A DNA stretch of 6,174 bases. It comes from Bacteroidota bacterium. GTDB lineage: Bacteria > Bacteroidota > Bacteroidia > NORP154. Within the stretch, counting starts at the first letter, position 1; each line of letters begins with the position of its first letter. Shown here in pieces: positions 1 to 6,174 of the stretch. The DNA is taken from the NCBI GenBank assembly GCA_002401055.1, contig NVRZ01000208.1, positions 1 through 6,174 on the forward strand, given 5' to 3'. The notes under the pieces were generated by a model. It was not told the origin of the DNA, made no database searches, and was given only the letters and a program-made list of their open reading frames with translations. The position numbers were made by a program, and so were the translations under genes.

Positions 1-90
1 GCTATCCTCCACAACATTGCAGTGACCTTTAGGGAGCCGATTCCAGACGGAAAGGAGAGCGACAAGGACGGCGACCAAGGCCACCAAGGA
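1..90 (+). other. Sequence discordant with hppA; possible HARBI1/DDE_4-like transposase C-terminal fragment or chimeric junction
   Basis: On the minus strand, HppA resemblance is good through [16 protein letters not shown] (ending near base 91), but the next 30 codons match nothing I recognise in that family. On the plus strand, frame 1 is open from base 1 to a stop at 172-174. It begins [17 protein letters not shown] and continues into an acidic, low-complexity stretch. The A-I/V-L-H-N-I-A core followed by a charged segment and E-P-x-P resembles the last conserved element of HARBI1-type (DDE_Tnp_4) nucleases, which are mostly eukaryotic. GC in these 90 bases is 51/90, higher than in neighbouring hppA sequence. 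The part of this plus-strand frame beyond about base 91 is simply antisense to hppA. Chance resemblance cannot be excluded, and the segment is too short for a firm call. Confidence 0.35.
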
Positions 91-1581
91 GAAGAGGAGG
101 AAGCAGGCGAGGGCAGCACTGCCGACAGAGTAGCCCTTCGTGCTTGCTTTGGTCACGTTGCCTACTGCATCTAGCATATCAGTGATATCTCTGACGTGGG
201 AGTCCTGTCCACTCATTTCCACGATTCCACCTGCGTTGTCCGAAATAGGCCCATAAGCATCAATGGCTAATTGAATACCCGTATTGGCCAACATTCCTAC
301 TGCCGCAATGGCTATTCCGTACAAACCTGCAAAGTGATGAGAGAGGAGAATAGCTGCTGCAATAAGTAACACAGGAATAGCAGTTGACATCATGCCCACA
401 CCTAATCCTGCAATGATGTTGGTAGCAGATCCGGTTAGTGACTGCTTCACAATTGACATTACGGGCTTGGTACCCGTACCAGTGTAGTATTCAGTGATTT
501 TTCCTATTCCTAGTCCTGCAAGTAATCCAACAATAGTTGACAGAAACACGCCTGTGGAAGTGTATTCAATACCTCCGATAGACCAGGTTTCGGGCATCAT
601 GTGTTGAATGATGAACCATGACGCAATTACCATTGCAATAGCCGATGACAATTCACCCATATTCAAAGCTCTGTGAGGGCTTCCTCCATCTTTTACTTTA
701 ACCAGGAACGTGCCCAGAATAGACATTACAATACCACAGGCTGCCAGGGTTAAGGGAAGTAATACTGCTCCTAAACCATTAAATTGTTCTCTGAATTCTG
801 GTATGGCTACAAACGCAGCACCTAAGACCATTGTCGCGATAATAGAGCCAACGTACGATTCAAATAAGTCAGCACCCATTCCGGCTACGTCACCTACGTT
901 ATCTCCAACATTATCAGCAATAGTTGCTGGATTAAGAGGGTGATCTTCGGGAATTCCAGCTTCAACTTTTCCAACGAGGTCAGCGCCTACATCTGCCGCT
1001 TTGGTGTAAATACCACCACCAACTCTTGCAAAGAGAGCAATTGAAGAAGCACCTAATGAAAAACCGGCCAATACGTTCAATACCTTGGCAATTTCATCAA
1101 AGGCAACGCCAAACATTGATGTATAAAGTAAGAAAAGTGAGCTCAATCCGAGTACTCCCAAACCAACTACGCCAAGACCCATCACCGATCCTCCCGAGAA
1201 AGCGACTTCCAGTGCACGTCCAATAGATGTTCTTGCAGCATTGGTGGTTCTTACATTGGCTTTCGTAGCCACTTTCATTCCAATGAACCCAGCAAGGGCG
1301 GAGCACAATGCCCCTGTAACGAATGACAAGGCCACAAAAGCGTGTGAATTTGCTTCGTGGTTTCCCTTAAATACGAGCAATACGGCAACAGTAACTACAA
1401 AAATGCCTAGGATTTTGTATTCTGCTCTGAGAAATGCCATTGCACCGTCTGAAATGCTCTTGGCAATTCTTGCCATTTTTTCATCACCTACTTCCTGTTT
1501 TGTGACCCAGGCACTCTTCCATACTACGAATAAAAGTGCTAGAATTCCGAAAGCTGGTAAAAAGTATGCTATGTTTTCCAT
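1..1581 (-). CDS. hppA: Membrane-bound ion-pumping inorganic pyrophosphatase, 3' end cut by window edge
   Basis: This integral inner-membrane enzyme hydrolyses pyrophosphate and couples it to H+ (or Na+) export. The reading frame is open for 527 codons from ATG 1581-1579 to base 1; the family is usually about 700-800 residues, so roughly the last third is missing. The N-terminus ([20 protein letters not shown]) is a typical first membrane helix, which supports this start. The pyrophosphate-binding segment is present: K194[11 protein letters not shown] (D197, D201), E212, then [11 protein letters not shown] with D223, D227 and D231, matching the catalytic acids known from the mung bean enzyme. 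A DNAGG motif follows at about 448. The [10 protein letters not shown] segment carries Lys478 where K+-dependent enzymes have Ala, which predicts a K+-independent, probably H+-pumping type (inference; databases often label Bacteroidota members sodium-translocating). Within the P-loop-like stretch, DDPRN is replaced by DHPLN. Family resemblance holds to about residue 497 and then stops (bases 1-90, see separate entry), so the distal end here may not be genuine hppA. Confidence 0.93.
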   Translation of the reverse strand, partial: MENIAYFLPAFGILALLFVVWKSAWVTKQEVGDEKMARIAKSISDGAMAFLRAEYKILGIFVVTVAVLLVFKGNHEANSHAFVALSFVTGALCSALAGFIGMKVATKANVRTTNAARTSIGRALEVAFSGGSVMGLGVVGLGVLGLSSLFLLYTSMFGVAFDEIAKVLNVLAGFSLGASSIALFARVGGGIYTKAADVGADLVGKVEAGIPEDHPLNPATIADNVGDNVGDVAGMGADLFESYVGSIIATMVLGAAFVAIPEFREQFNGLGAVLLPLTLAACGIVMSILGTFLVKVKDGGSPHRALNMGELSSAIAMVIASWFIIQHMMPETWSIGGIEYTSTGVFLSTIVGLLAGLGIGKITEYYTGTGTKPVMSIVKQSLTGSATNIIAGLGVGMMSTAIPVLLIAAAILLSHHFAGLYGIAIAAVGMLANTGIQLAIDAYGPISDNAGGIVEMSGQDSHVRDITDMLDAVGNVTKASTKGYSVGSAALACFLLFSLVALVAVLVALLSVWNRLPKGHCNVVEDS

Positions 1582-1636
1582 TTGGTATAAACTTTAAATT
1601 TTTATGGTTGTTTAGTACACGTCCTTATTTGGCGCG

Positions 1637-1644
1637 CAAAGATA
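1637..1644 (-). promoter_or_regulatory. Candidate Bacteroidetes -7 element upstream of hppA
   Basis: On the minus strand the octamer TATCTTTG fits the Bacteroidetes -7 consensus TAnnTTTG. It would start transcription roughly 45-50 nt before the hppA ATG. No matching TTTG or TTG is seen at the expected 19-21 nt upstream, so this is a half-site match only. hppA may also be reached by read-through from pdhB, since I see no terminator hairpin in the 133 bp between them. Confidence 0.35.
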
Positions 1645-1714
1645 TCAATTATAGTGTAATGCGTATGACGATATTAGATAAAAGAAAGCAGGGTGAGGCT
1701 GGGCAATCTTAATG

Positions 1715-2695
1715 TTACAGTCTGTACATCACTTCTTTAACGGAGCGGACGATTCGTTCAACACTAGGAAGTGAAGCTTCCACCAGATTGGGGGCATAAG
1801 GGAGCGGCACATCTCTTTGAGTCACTCTTTTGATCGGGGCGTCGAGGTAATCAAAGGCGTCTTTCTGAACAACAAAGGCCACTTCAGAGGCTATTGAGGC
1901 AAGAGGCCAGGATTCTTCTACCACTACCAATCGGTTTGTGTTTTTAACGGATTCTATAATTGTCTTATAGTCAATAGGCCGTACCGTTCTCATATCAATT
2001 ACTTCACAATCTATATTTTCCTTTGCGAGTTCTTTAATGGCCGCAAGCACCACATTTACAACTTTACCATAGGCTACAATGGTCACATCTTTTCCTGCTT
2101 TTTTAACTTCAGCAACTCCAATAGGGATAACGTATTCTCCTTCGGGAACCTCCCCCTTATCGCCGTACATTACTTCAGATTCGAAGAATACTACCGGGTC
2201 GTCATCGCGAATAGCTGATTTTAAAAGACCCTTTGCATCGTAATGATTTGAAGGAGAAATAACTTTCAACCCGGGGATGTTTGCATAAATAGCCTCAAAA
2301 CTCTGAGAGTGAGTGGCCGCCAACTGACCGGCGGCTCCATTTGGTCCACGAAATACGATGGGCACCTTCAGCTGGCCTCCAGACATTTGCAACATCTTAG
2401 CTGCGGAATTAATAATTTGATCCATTGCTAAGATGGCAAAGTTAAAGGTCATGAATTCAACTATTGGCCTAAGGCCGTTCATGGCTGCTCCAACGGCAAT
2501 TCCAGTAAAACCAAGCTCTGCAATCGGTGTGTCAATTACCCTTTCAGGTCCGAACTCATCCAGCATACCCTTGGTAACTTTGTAAGCACCCTGATACTCG
2601 GCAACTTCCTCGCCTATAATAAATACGTTTTTATCCCGTCGCATTTCTTCTGTGAGGGCCTCACGTATTGCATCTCTAAATTGAATTTCTCTCAT
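1715..2695 (-). CDS. pdhB: Pyruvate dehydrogenase complex E1 component, beta subunit
   Basis: This is the beta chain of the thiamine-diphosphate-dependent E1 enzyme, which decarboxylates pyruvate and passes the acetyl group to the lipoyl E2 in the cytoplasm. At 326 residues it is full length and alignable by eye to human PDHB throughout. The thiamine-side glutamate lies in IGEEVAEYQGAYKVTKG (about 28-43). It is followed by IDTPIAELGFTGIAVGAA (54-71), EFMTFNF (80-86), FRGPNGAAGQLAATHSQ (115-131, with the active-site His129), ISPSNHYDAKGLLKSAI and the C-terminal VVVEESWP. The EYQGAYKVTKG and RGPNG forms favour pyruvate over branched-chain 2-oxoacids. The start codon is supported by the conserved MREIQFRDAIREAL opening and a purine stretch AAAAAAAGG just before ATG. 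The alpha subunit (pdhA) and E2 are not adjacent, so the complex must be completed by genes elsewhere. The gene diverges from etfB and lies upstream of hppA in the same direction. Confidence 0.97.
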   Translation of the reverse strand: MREIQFRDAIREALTEEMRRDKNVFIIGEEVAEYQGAYKVTKGMLDEFGPERVIDTPIAELGFTGIAVGAAMNGLRPIVEFMTFNFAILAMDQIINSAAKMLQMSGGQLKVPIVFRGPNGAAGQLAATHSQSFEAIYANIPGLKVISPSNHYDAKGLLKSAIRDDDPVVFFESEVMYGDKGEVPEGEYVIPIGVAEVKKAGKDVTIVAYGKVVNVVLAAIKELAKENIDCEVIDMRTVRPIDYKTIIESVKNTNRLVVVEESWPLASIASEVAFVVQKDAFDYLDAPIKRVTQRDVPLPYAPNLVEASLPSVERIVRSVKEVMYRL

Positions 2696-2715
2696 TACCT
2701 TTTTTTGAAGGAAAA

Positions 2716-2746
2716 CAAAGGTAAAAATTCCTTGTAGAACTTCAAA
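2716..2746 (-). promoter_or_regulatory. Bacteroidetes-type promoter for pdhB
   Basis: Reading the minus strand, TTTG (bases 2746-2743) is followed after exactly 19 nt by TACCTTTG (2723-2716). This is a full match to the Bacteroidetes housekeeping sigma consensus TTTG-N19-21-TAnnTTTG. The predicted start point, a few bases downstream, leaves a leader of only about 10-18 nt before the pdhB ATG, which includes an A-rich AAGG stretch. The match is visible directly; its activity is inferred. Confidence 0.7.
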
Positions 2747-2787
2747 TTTACATCTGAAACAAGGATATTTAAAAAATTTAAAGAATC

Positions 2788-2818
2788 ATTTCATTTTCAT
2801 TCATTTTCTTTAGCTTTA
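2788..2818 (+). promoter_or_regulatory. Weak candidate promoter for the etfB operon
   Basis: TAGCTTTA (2811-2818) matches seven of the eight places of TAnnTTTG, missing only the final G. It sits 39 bp before the etfB ATG. A T-rich ATTT lies 19 nt further upstream in place of TTTG. The site falls in the right place in the divergent region, but the match is imperfect and the surrounding sequence is AT-rich, so chance is a real possibility. Confidence 0.3.
2791..2810 (+). repeat. Imperfect 10-bp tandem duplication upstream of etfB
   Basis: TCATTTTCAT is followed directly by TCATTTTCTT, which differs at one base of ten. The pair fills the spacer of the weak candidate etfB promoter. It could be simple AT-rich slippage or a binding site; nothing else in the window repeats it. 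Confidence 0.45.
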
Positions 2819-2856
2819 CATGTTTTTTTAAATGACCACTTAAAACCATATTTCAG

Positions 2857-3594
2857 ATGAATGTTTTGATATGTATAGCGAAAGTTCCGGATACAACGAC
2901 GAAGATTACTTTCACTGATAATAACACGAAGTTCAATACCGAAAGAGTGCAATGGGTTATCAATCCCTTGGATGAGTTTGCGTTGACCAGGGCAATTGAA
3001 ATAAAGGAAGAGCTTGGGGGCACCATAACCGTAATTAATGTTGGACTTGCCGATACCGAGCCTCTAATTAGAAAAGCTTTTGCTATTGGTGCTGATGAAG
3101 GAATCAGAATCAACGCAGAACCGACCGATTGTTTTTTCGTAGCTTCTCAAATAGCGCACTATGCTAAAGAGGGTAATTATGATTACATCTTCGCGGGCAG
3201 GGAAACCACTGACTATGAAGGAGCGCAAGTTGGAGGAATTGTTGCGGAAATGATGGGTATTCCATTTATTGCTGGCGTTCCTAAGTTTGATTATGATGGA
3301 ACTACTGCAACGATGGAACGGGAAATTGAGGGTGGCAAGGAAGTTATATCATTAAATCCTCCATTCTTGGCAAGTATCCAGGAAGGGGTAACAGAGCCGC
3401 GAATTCCTAGTATGAGAGGGATTATGTCAGCACGAACCAAGCCGTTAACAGTTGTAGAGCCCGTTGAGGCTGGATCTTTTGTTGGGGTAAATTCATACGA
3501 GTTGCCACCGGCTAAAGGTGAATGCAAGTACGTTGAGGCAGATAACGCCGAGGAACTCATTAATTTATTACATAACGAGGCTAAGGTAATTTAG
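2857..3594 (+). CDS. etfB: Electron transfer flavoprotein, beta subunit
   Basis: This is the small subunit of the soluble heterodimeric ETF. It accepts electrons from acyl-CoA and other flavin dehydrogenases and passes them to the quinone pool through ETF-quinone oxidoreductase; the beta chain holds structural AMP rather than FAD. At 245 residues it is full length for Bacteroidota. The N-terminal strand MNVLICIAKVPDTTTKI leads into VINPLDEFALTRAIEIKEE (34-52). The AMP-binding segment DYIFAGRETTDYEGAQVGG covers residues 109-127. The ETF-beta signature region EPRIPSMRGIMSARTKPL (180-197) follows. The ATG is preceded by TTTCAG with no Shine-Dalgarno, which is ordinary in this phylum; a second in-frame start would cut into the first beta strand. 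It is the first gene of a plus-strand run and is followed after 24 bp by etfA. There is no sign of the extra flavin-bifurcation partners next to it, so a conventional beta-oxidation or amino-acid-catabolism ETF is inferred. Confidence 0.96.
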   Translation: MNVLICIAKVPDTTTKITFTDNNTKFNTERVQWVINPLDEFALTRAIEIKEELGGTITVINVGLADTEPLIRKAFAIGADEGIRINAEPTDCFFVASQIAHYAKEGNYDYIFAGRETTDYEGAQVGGIVAEMMGIPFIAGVPKFDYDGTTATMEREIEGGKEVISLNPPFLASIQEGVTEPRIPSMRGIMSARTKPLTVVEPVEAGSFVGVNSYELPPAKGECKYVEADNAEELINLLHNEAKVI

Positions 3595-3618
3595 CAATAC
3601 ACTTATTAATTTTAAGAC

Positions 3619-4590
3619 ATGGCAGTATTAGTATATGCAGATAACTCAGGAGGTATGGTGCCAAATTCGGCGCTGGAAGCAATTTATTATGCGAGTAAAG
3701 TAGCACAAGAAAAAGGGACAGAAACGATTGCAGTAGCAATAGGGACAATAGACAATTCAGTTCTAGAAAGTCTTGGAAACTACGGGGCGGACAAAGTGTT
3801 GCATTATAGTGACGATAAGCTCAAGGATTTTGATTCGCAAAGTTATACCAAGGTGGTGTCTGACGCCATTGGCAATACTGGAGCAGATGTAATTATATTC
3901 TCACACAATTATGCAAGCAAGTCAATCGGACCTAGATTGTCGGCGAAACTTCAGGCAGGGATGGCCGTTTCGGTATTGGAGCTTCCTAAGGTGGATGGAG
4001 ATTCGTTAACGGTTAGACGAAGTGTATATGCGGGTAAGGCATTTGCTGATGTGACTATCTCATCTACTACAAAAATTATTGCTGTAACACCAAATGCATT
4101 CTCTCCAGAGGTAACAGACAAAAAGGCAACTGTGGAATCCGCAGGTGTAGATTTGACGGATGCGGATTTTGGCATGAAGATTACAGCGACGAATAAGGTA
4201 ACAGATAAAGTATCACTCACAGAAGCTACTATAGTAGTTTCTGGTGGTAGAGGTTTAAAGGATGCTAGCAATTGGGGAATGCTGCAAGAAATGGCAGATA
4301 TGTTGGGTGCAGCTACTGCATGTTCTAAACCAGTGGCCGATATGGGCTGGAGGCCCCACTCAGAGCACGTTGGCCAGACAGGTATTACAGTTCGACCAAA
4401 TTTATACTTTGCAATAGGAATTTCAGGCGCTATTCAGCACCTAGCCGGTGTAAACGGCAGTAAAGTAATTGTTGCAATTAATACTGATTCTGAAGCTCCA
4501 ATTTTTAAGGCAGCTGATTATGGAATAATTGGAGATGCCTTTGAAGTAGTTCCAAAATTAAATTCAGCCATCAAAAGTCTGAAAGGCTAG
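3619..4590 (+). CDS. etfA: Electron transfer flavoprotein, alpha subunit
   Basis: This is the large, FAD-carrying ETF subunit, 323 residues and full length. The N-terminal Rossmann-like domain (about 1-180) starts MAVLVYADNSGGMVPNSALE and is typically variable. The C-terminal FAD domain is strongly conserved: VVSGGRGLKDASNWGML (206-222), DMGWRP (241-246), HVGQTGITVRPNLYFAIG (250-267), ISGAIQHLAG (268-277), then VIVAINTDSEAPIFKAADYGIIGDAFEVVP near the end. The S208-G-G-R211-G, Q253-T254-G and S269-G-A-I-Q-H274 motifs contact FAD in characterised ETFs. The 24-bp gap after etfB and the obligate heterodimer make co-transcription almost certain. No ETF-quinone oxidoreductase gene lies in the window. 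The stop is TAG, with the next gene starting 19 bp later. Confidence 0.97.
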   Translation: MAVLVYADNSGGMVPNSALEAIYYASKVAQEKGTETIAVAIGTIDNSVLESLGNYGADKVLHYSDDKLKDFDSQSYTKVVSDAIGNTGADVIIFSHNYASKSIGPRLSAKLQAGMAVSVLELPKVDGDSLTVRRSVYAGKAFADVTISSTTKIIAVTPNAFSPEVTDKKATVESAGVDLTDADFGMKITATNKVTDKVSLTEATIVVSGGRGLKDASNWGMLQEMADMLGAATACSKPVADMGWRPHSEHVGQTGITVRPNLYFAIGISGAIQHLAGVNGSKVIVAINTDSEAPIFKAADYGIIGDAFEVVPKLNSAIKSLKG

Positions 4591-4609
4591 AATAGCGGAA
4601 GCTAGTTGA

Positions 4610-5227
4610 ATGAAGAAACATAAACTCGAGATAATAGGACTTTCCTACAGCCAAACCCAAAGCGGGGCCTACGCGCTTGTGCTGGGTGAGGAAGCTGGGA
4701 AAAGGAGGCTACCTATTATTATCGGGAGCTTTGAGGCTCAAGCCATTGCCATTGAGCTTGAAAAAATGAAGCCGAGCCGTCCTCTTACCCATGACCTCTT
4801 CAAAACATTTGCTGATTCATTCGACGTCACAATTAATGAGGTTATCATTTATAACCTGGTAGAAGGGATATTCTTTGCCAAACTAATATGTGATAGGGAC
4901 GGAAAGGAAGTGGAGATTGACGCCAGAACTTCAGATTCGATAGCCTTGGCAATAAGATTTAATTGTCCAATATACACCTATGAATTTATCCTTTCTGCTG
5001 CTGGAATTATTCTGGAAGAGTCTGAAGAAATCGAAGATGTTATTGAAAAGGGAATAGTCGAGGAGTTTCAGGACGTAGACGAGGATGATGAACCAGCTGA
5101 ATCAGAAGATCTCTCAAATGTAAGCGTGAAGAAGCTCGAAGCATTCCTTAAGCAGGCTATATCGGACGAAGCATATGAAGATGCCTCAAAAATTAAAAAG
5201 GAAATAGACAAGAGGAAGAAAAAGTGA
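4610..5227 (+). CDS. Bifunctional nuclease (DUF151/BFN) family protein with C-terminal UVR motif
   Basis: This 205-residue protein has two parts joined by an acidic linker. The BFN domain (about 1-135) shows the family hallmarks GLSYSQTQSGAYALVL (10-25), RRLPIIIGSFEAQAIAIELE (32-51), RPLTHDLF (57-64), IDARTSDSIALAIRF (103-117) and CPIYTYEFIL. Residues 136-167 are rich in Glu and Asp. Residues 168-205 form a UvrB/UvrC-type UVR helical hairpin (VKKLEAFLKQAI, then YEDASKIKKEIDKRKKK), usually a protein-protein contact. Plant BFN proteins have been reported to cut both DNA and RNA, and Thermotoga homologues are structurally known; the bacterial role remains unclear, so nuclease activity is a family inference. 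The Bacteroidota form with a UVR tail is common as far as I recall. It sits 19 bp after etfA and its TGA overlaps the ATG of the following transporter by one base (the sequence reads TGATG when extended), suggesting translational coupling. Confidence 0.9.
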   Translation: MKKHKLEIIGLSYSQTQSGAYALVLGEEAGKRRLPIIIGSFEAQAIAIELEKMKPSRPLTHDLFKTFADSFDVTINEVIIYNLVEGIFFAKLICDRDGKEVEIDARTSDSIALAIRFNCPIYTYEFILSAAGIILEESEEIEDVIEKGIVEEFQDVDEDDEPAESEDLSNVSVKKLEAFLKQAISDEAYEDASKIKKEIDKRKKK

Positions 5228-6174
5228 TGGTAAAATTCAGAATATTACTGTGCCTGCTTTTTTTTGCCCCTCTTATCTCCCATTCGCAAGACAATGCGAA
5301 TGATTCTCTGGGTAATCCATTTGAAGATATAGCCGAGAATCTTCAAAAAACCTGGAGGCTCGATTCTATTCAGGACCAGAATGCGGAGGATGTTTATATT
5401 CTTGGCGAAGCGGATATTCTTCATTTAGGAGAAGATGGTTTTACATTCGTTATTGAAAGTAGGAATGTTAGTACAAGTGGGATTTGGGAATGCAGTCCCA
5501 ATCCGGCTGAGCCTTTGGTTTTAAAGCAAGCCCTTGGTGCTGACACAAGCAACCTCGATTCATCCATATATTTGGTAGTTAACGGAAGCCCAGTCTTGGT
5601 ATATTTCAAGGAGGGAAAGGAAGTTGTTCGTCTTGCGAAGGGAAGGGTAGTTTCAAGTAAGTACGTTGAAAATTTCAAAATCCTCGCGCTTGCTAAAAAC
5701 TCGTTAACGTTGGAGAGAGATGGAGAAACCTATTATTTCACATCTGATGAAAGTGGCGATACAGCGCCTGTAGAAGTTGAGCAGAGTGGGCCGTATAAGT
5801 CAGAAGGGTTCAGCTTTGAATCCATCTGGAGAGGAATGCTAGGGATTGTTACGTTACTCGCTATTGCTGTTGCATTCAGCTCAAATCGTAGAGCCATCTC
5901 ATGGTCATTGGTGGGTAAAGGGCTGCTCATACAGTTAATATTTGCCTTGCTAGTGCTTAAAGTTCCAGCCGTAACTTTCTTCTTTGAGATAGTCAGTGGC
6001 TTCTTTATTCAGATTATTTCTTTTACTCAAGAAGGAACCGCTTTCCTCTTCGAATCATTTGTGACGCATAAGATTGAGAGTTCACTAATAAATTTTGTAA
6101 TAATGGTGCTTCCTACCATCGTGTTTTTTGCGGCCTTAACAAGCCTTTTGTATTACTGGGGAGTTCTGCAGAAG
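5227..6174 (+). CDS. nupC: Concentrative nucleoside transporter (NupC/CNT family) with N-terminal extracytoplasmic lipocalin-like domain, 3' end cut by window edge
   Basis: The frame runs open for 316 codons to the window end. Residues 1-20 (MVKFRILLCLLFFAPLISHS) look like a signal peptide, with likely cleavage before Q21-D, a common Bacteroidota pattern. Residues about 40-185 resemble a small lipocalin-like beta domain: TWRLDSI (42-48), a DGFTF strand, GIWE, then NFKILALAKNSLTLERDG (149-166). From about 199 the CNT N-terminal region begins: SIWRGMLGIVTLLAIAVAFSSNRRAISW, a second helix GKGLLIQLIFALLVLKVP, and a third hydrophobic segment. The conserved VLPTIVFFAALTSLLYYWGVLQK closes the window. 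These match the NupC start and the helix before the nucleoside and cation site; the core substrate motifs lie beyond the edge. CNT proteins import nucleosides with Na+ or H+. The ATG overlaps the preceding stop, so it is probably the last visible cistron of the etfBA operon. The ATG choice is supported by the signal peptide. Confidence 0.88.
   Translation, partial: MVKFRILLCLLFFAPLISHSQDNANDSLGNPFEDIAENLQKTWRLDSIQDQNAEDVYILGEADILHLGEDGFTFVIESRNVSTSGIWECSPNPAEPLVLKQALGADTSNLDSSIYLVVNGSPVLVYFKEGKEVVRLAKGRVVSSKYVENFKILALAKNSLTLERDGETYYFTSDESGDTAPVEVEQSGPYKSEGFSFESIWRGMLGIVTLLAIAVAFSSNRRAISWSLVGKGLLIQLIFALLVLKVPAVTFFFEIVSGFFIQIISFTQEGTAFLFESFVTHKIESSLINFVIMVLPTIVFFAALTSLLYYWGVLQK

Noticed and set aside
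1026..1597. Overlapping short plus-strand open frames across hppA (for example 1026-1226 and 1241-1597)
   Set aside because: They lie antisense to a clearly conserved hppA frame, have low-complexity or unrecognisable products, and lack start context.
1582..1714. Searched the pdhB-hppA gap for a Rho-independent terminator or a small RNA
   Set aside because: No GC-rich hairpin followed by a T run was found on the minus strand; only the candidate -7 element stands out.
2826..2845. TTTTAA ... TTAAAA inverted repeat just before etfB, considered as an operator or leader hairpin
   Set aside because: The six-pair stem is entirely A-T in an AT-rich region with an 8-nt loop; it is too weak and too likely by chance.
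3291..4271. Minus-strand open frames within etfB and etfA (3291-3560 and 3951-4271)
   Set aside because: Serine-, proline- and valine-rich products typical of antisense readings of real genes; the plus-strand frames are conserved end to end.
5421..5930. Minus-strand open frames within the transporter gene
   Set aside because: Antisense shadows of the signal-peptide and CNT-containing plus-strand frame, with no recognisable domain.

Overview
The window looks like a piece of a Bacteroidota chromosome, most likely Flavobacteriia-like. The evidence is protein-level similarity to that phylum's versions of each gene, moderate to low GC, weak or absent Shine-Dalgarno sequences, and one good match to the Bacteroidetes promoter consensus (TTTG, 19 nt, TAnnTTTG). 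It holds six protein-coding genes, two of them cut by the window edges. I see no tRNA, rRNA, CRISPR array, insertion sequence or phage gene.

Left arm, minus strand: the 5' two thirds of a membrane-embedded, ion-pumping pyrophosphatase (hppA, 1-1581) lies downstream of a complete pyruvate dehydrogenase E1 beta subunit gene (pdhB, 1715-2695), with 133 bp between them. Right arm, plus strand: a compact run of electron transfer flavoprotein beta and alpha (etfB 2857-3594, etfA 3619-4590), a bifunctional nuclease-family protein with a C-terminal UVR motif (4610-5227), and the start of a concentrative (NupC/CNT) nucleoside transporter carrying a signal peptide and an extracytoplasmic lipocalin-like domain (5227-6174). 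Spacings of 24 bp, 19 bp and a 1-bp overlap argue for one operon. The 161-bp region between pdhB and etfB is divergent and must hold promoters for both arms.

Functionally this is central metabolism and housekeeping. PdhB feeds acetyl-CoA, EtfBA collects electrons from acyl-CoA and related dehydrogenases, and HppA recovers pyrophosphate energy as an ion gradient. The nucleoside transporter would use an ion gradient to take up nucleosides. I find no convincing novel multi-gene system. The most unusual item is the left edge: within about the first 90 bases the hppA reading stops resembling its family, and the plus strand instead reads a peptide like the C-terminal end of HARBI1/DDE_4-type (eukaryotic Harbinger) transposases. 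This suggests a chimeric junction or sequence end artefact, though it may be chance.
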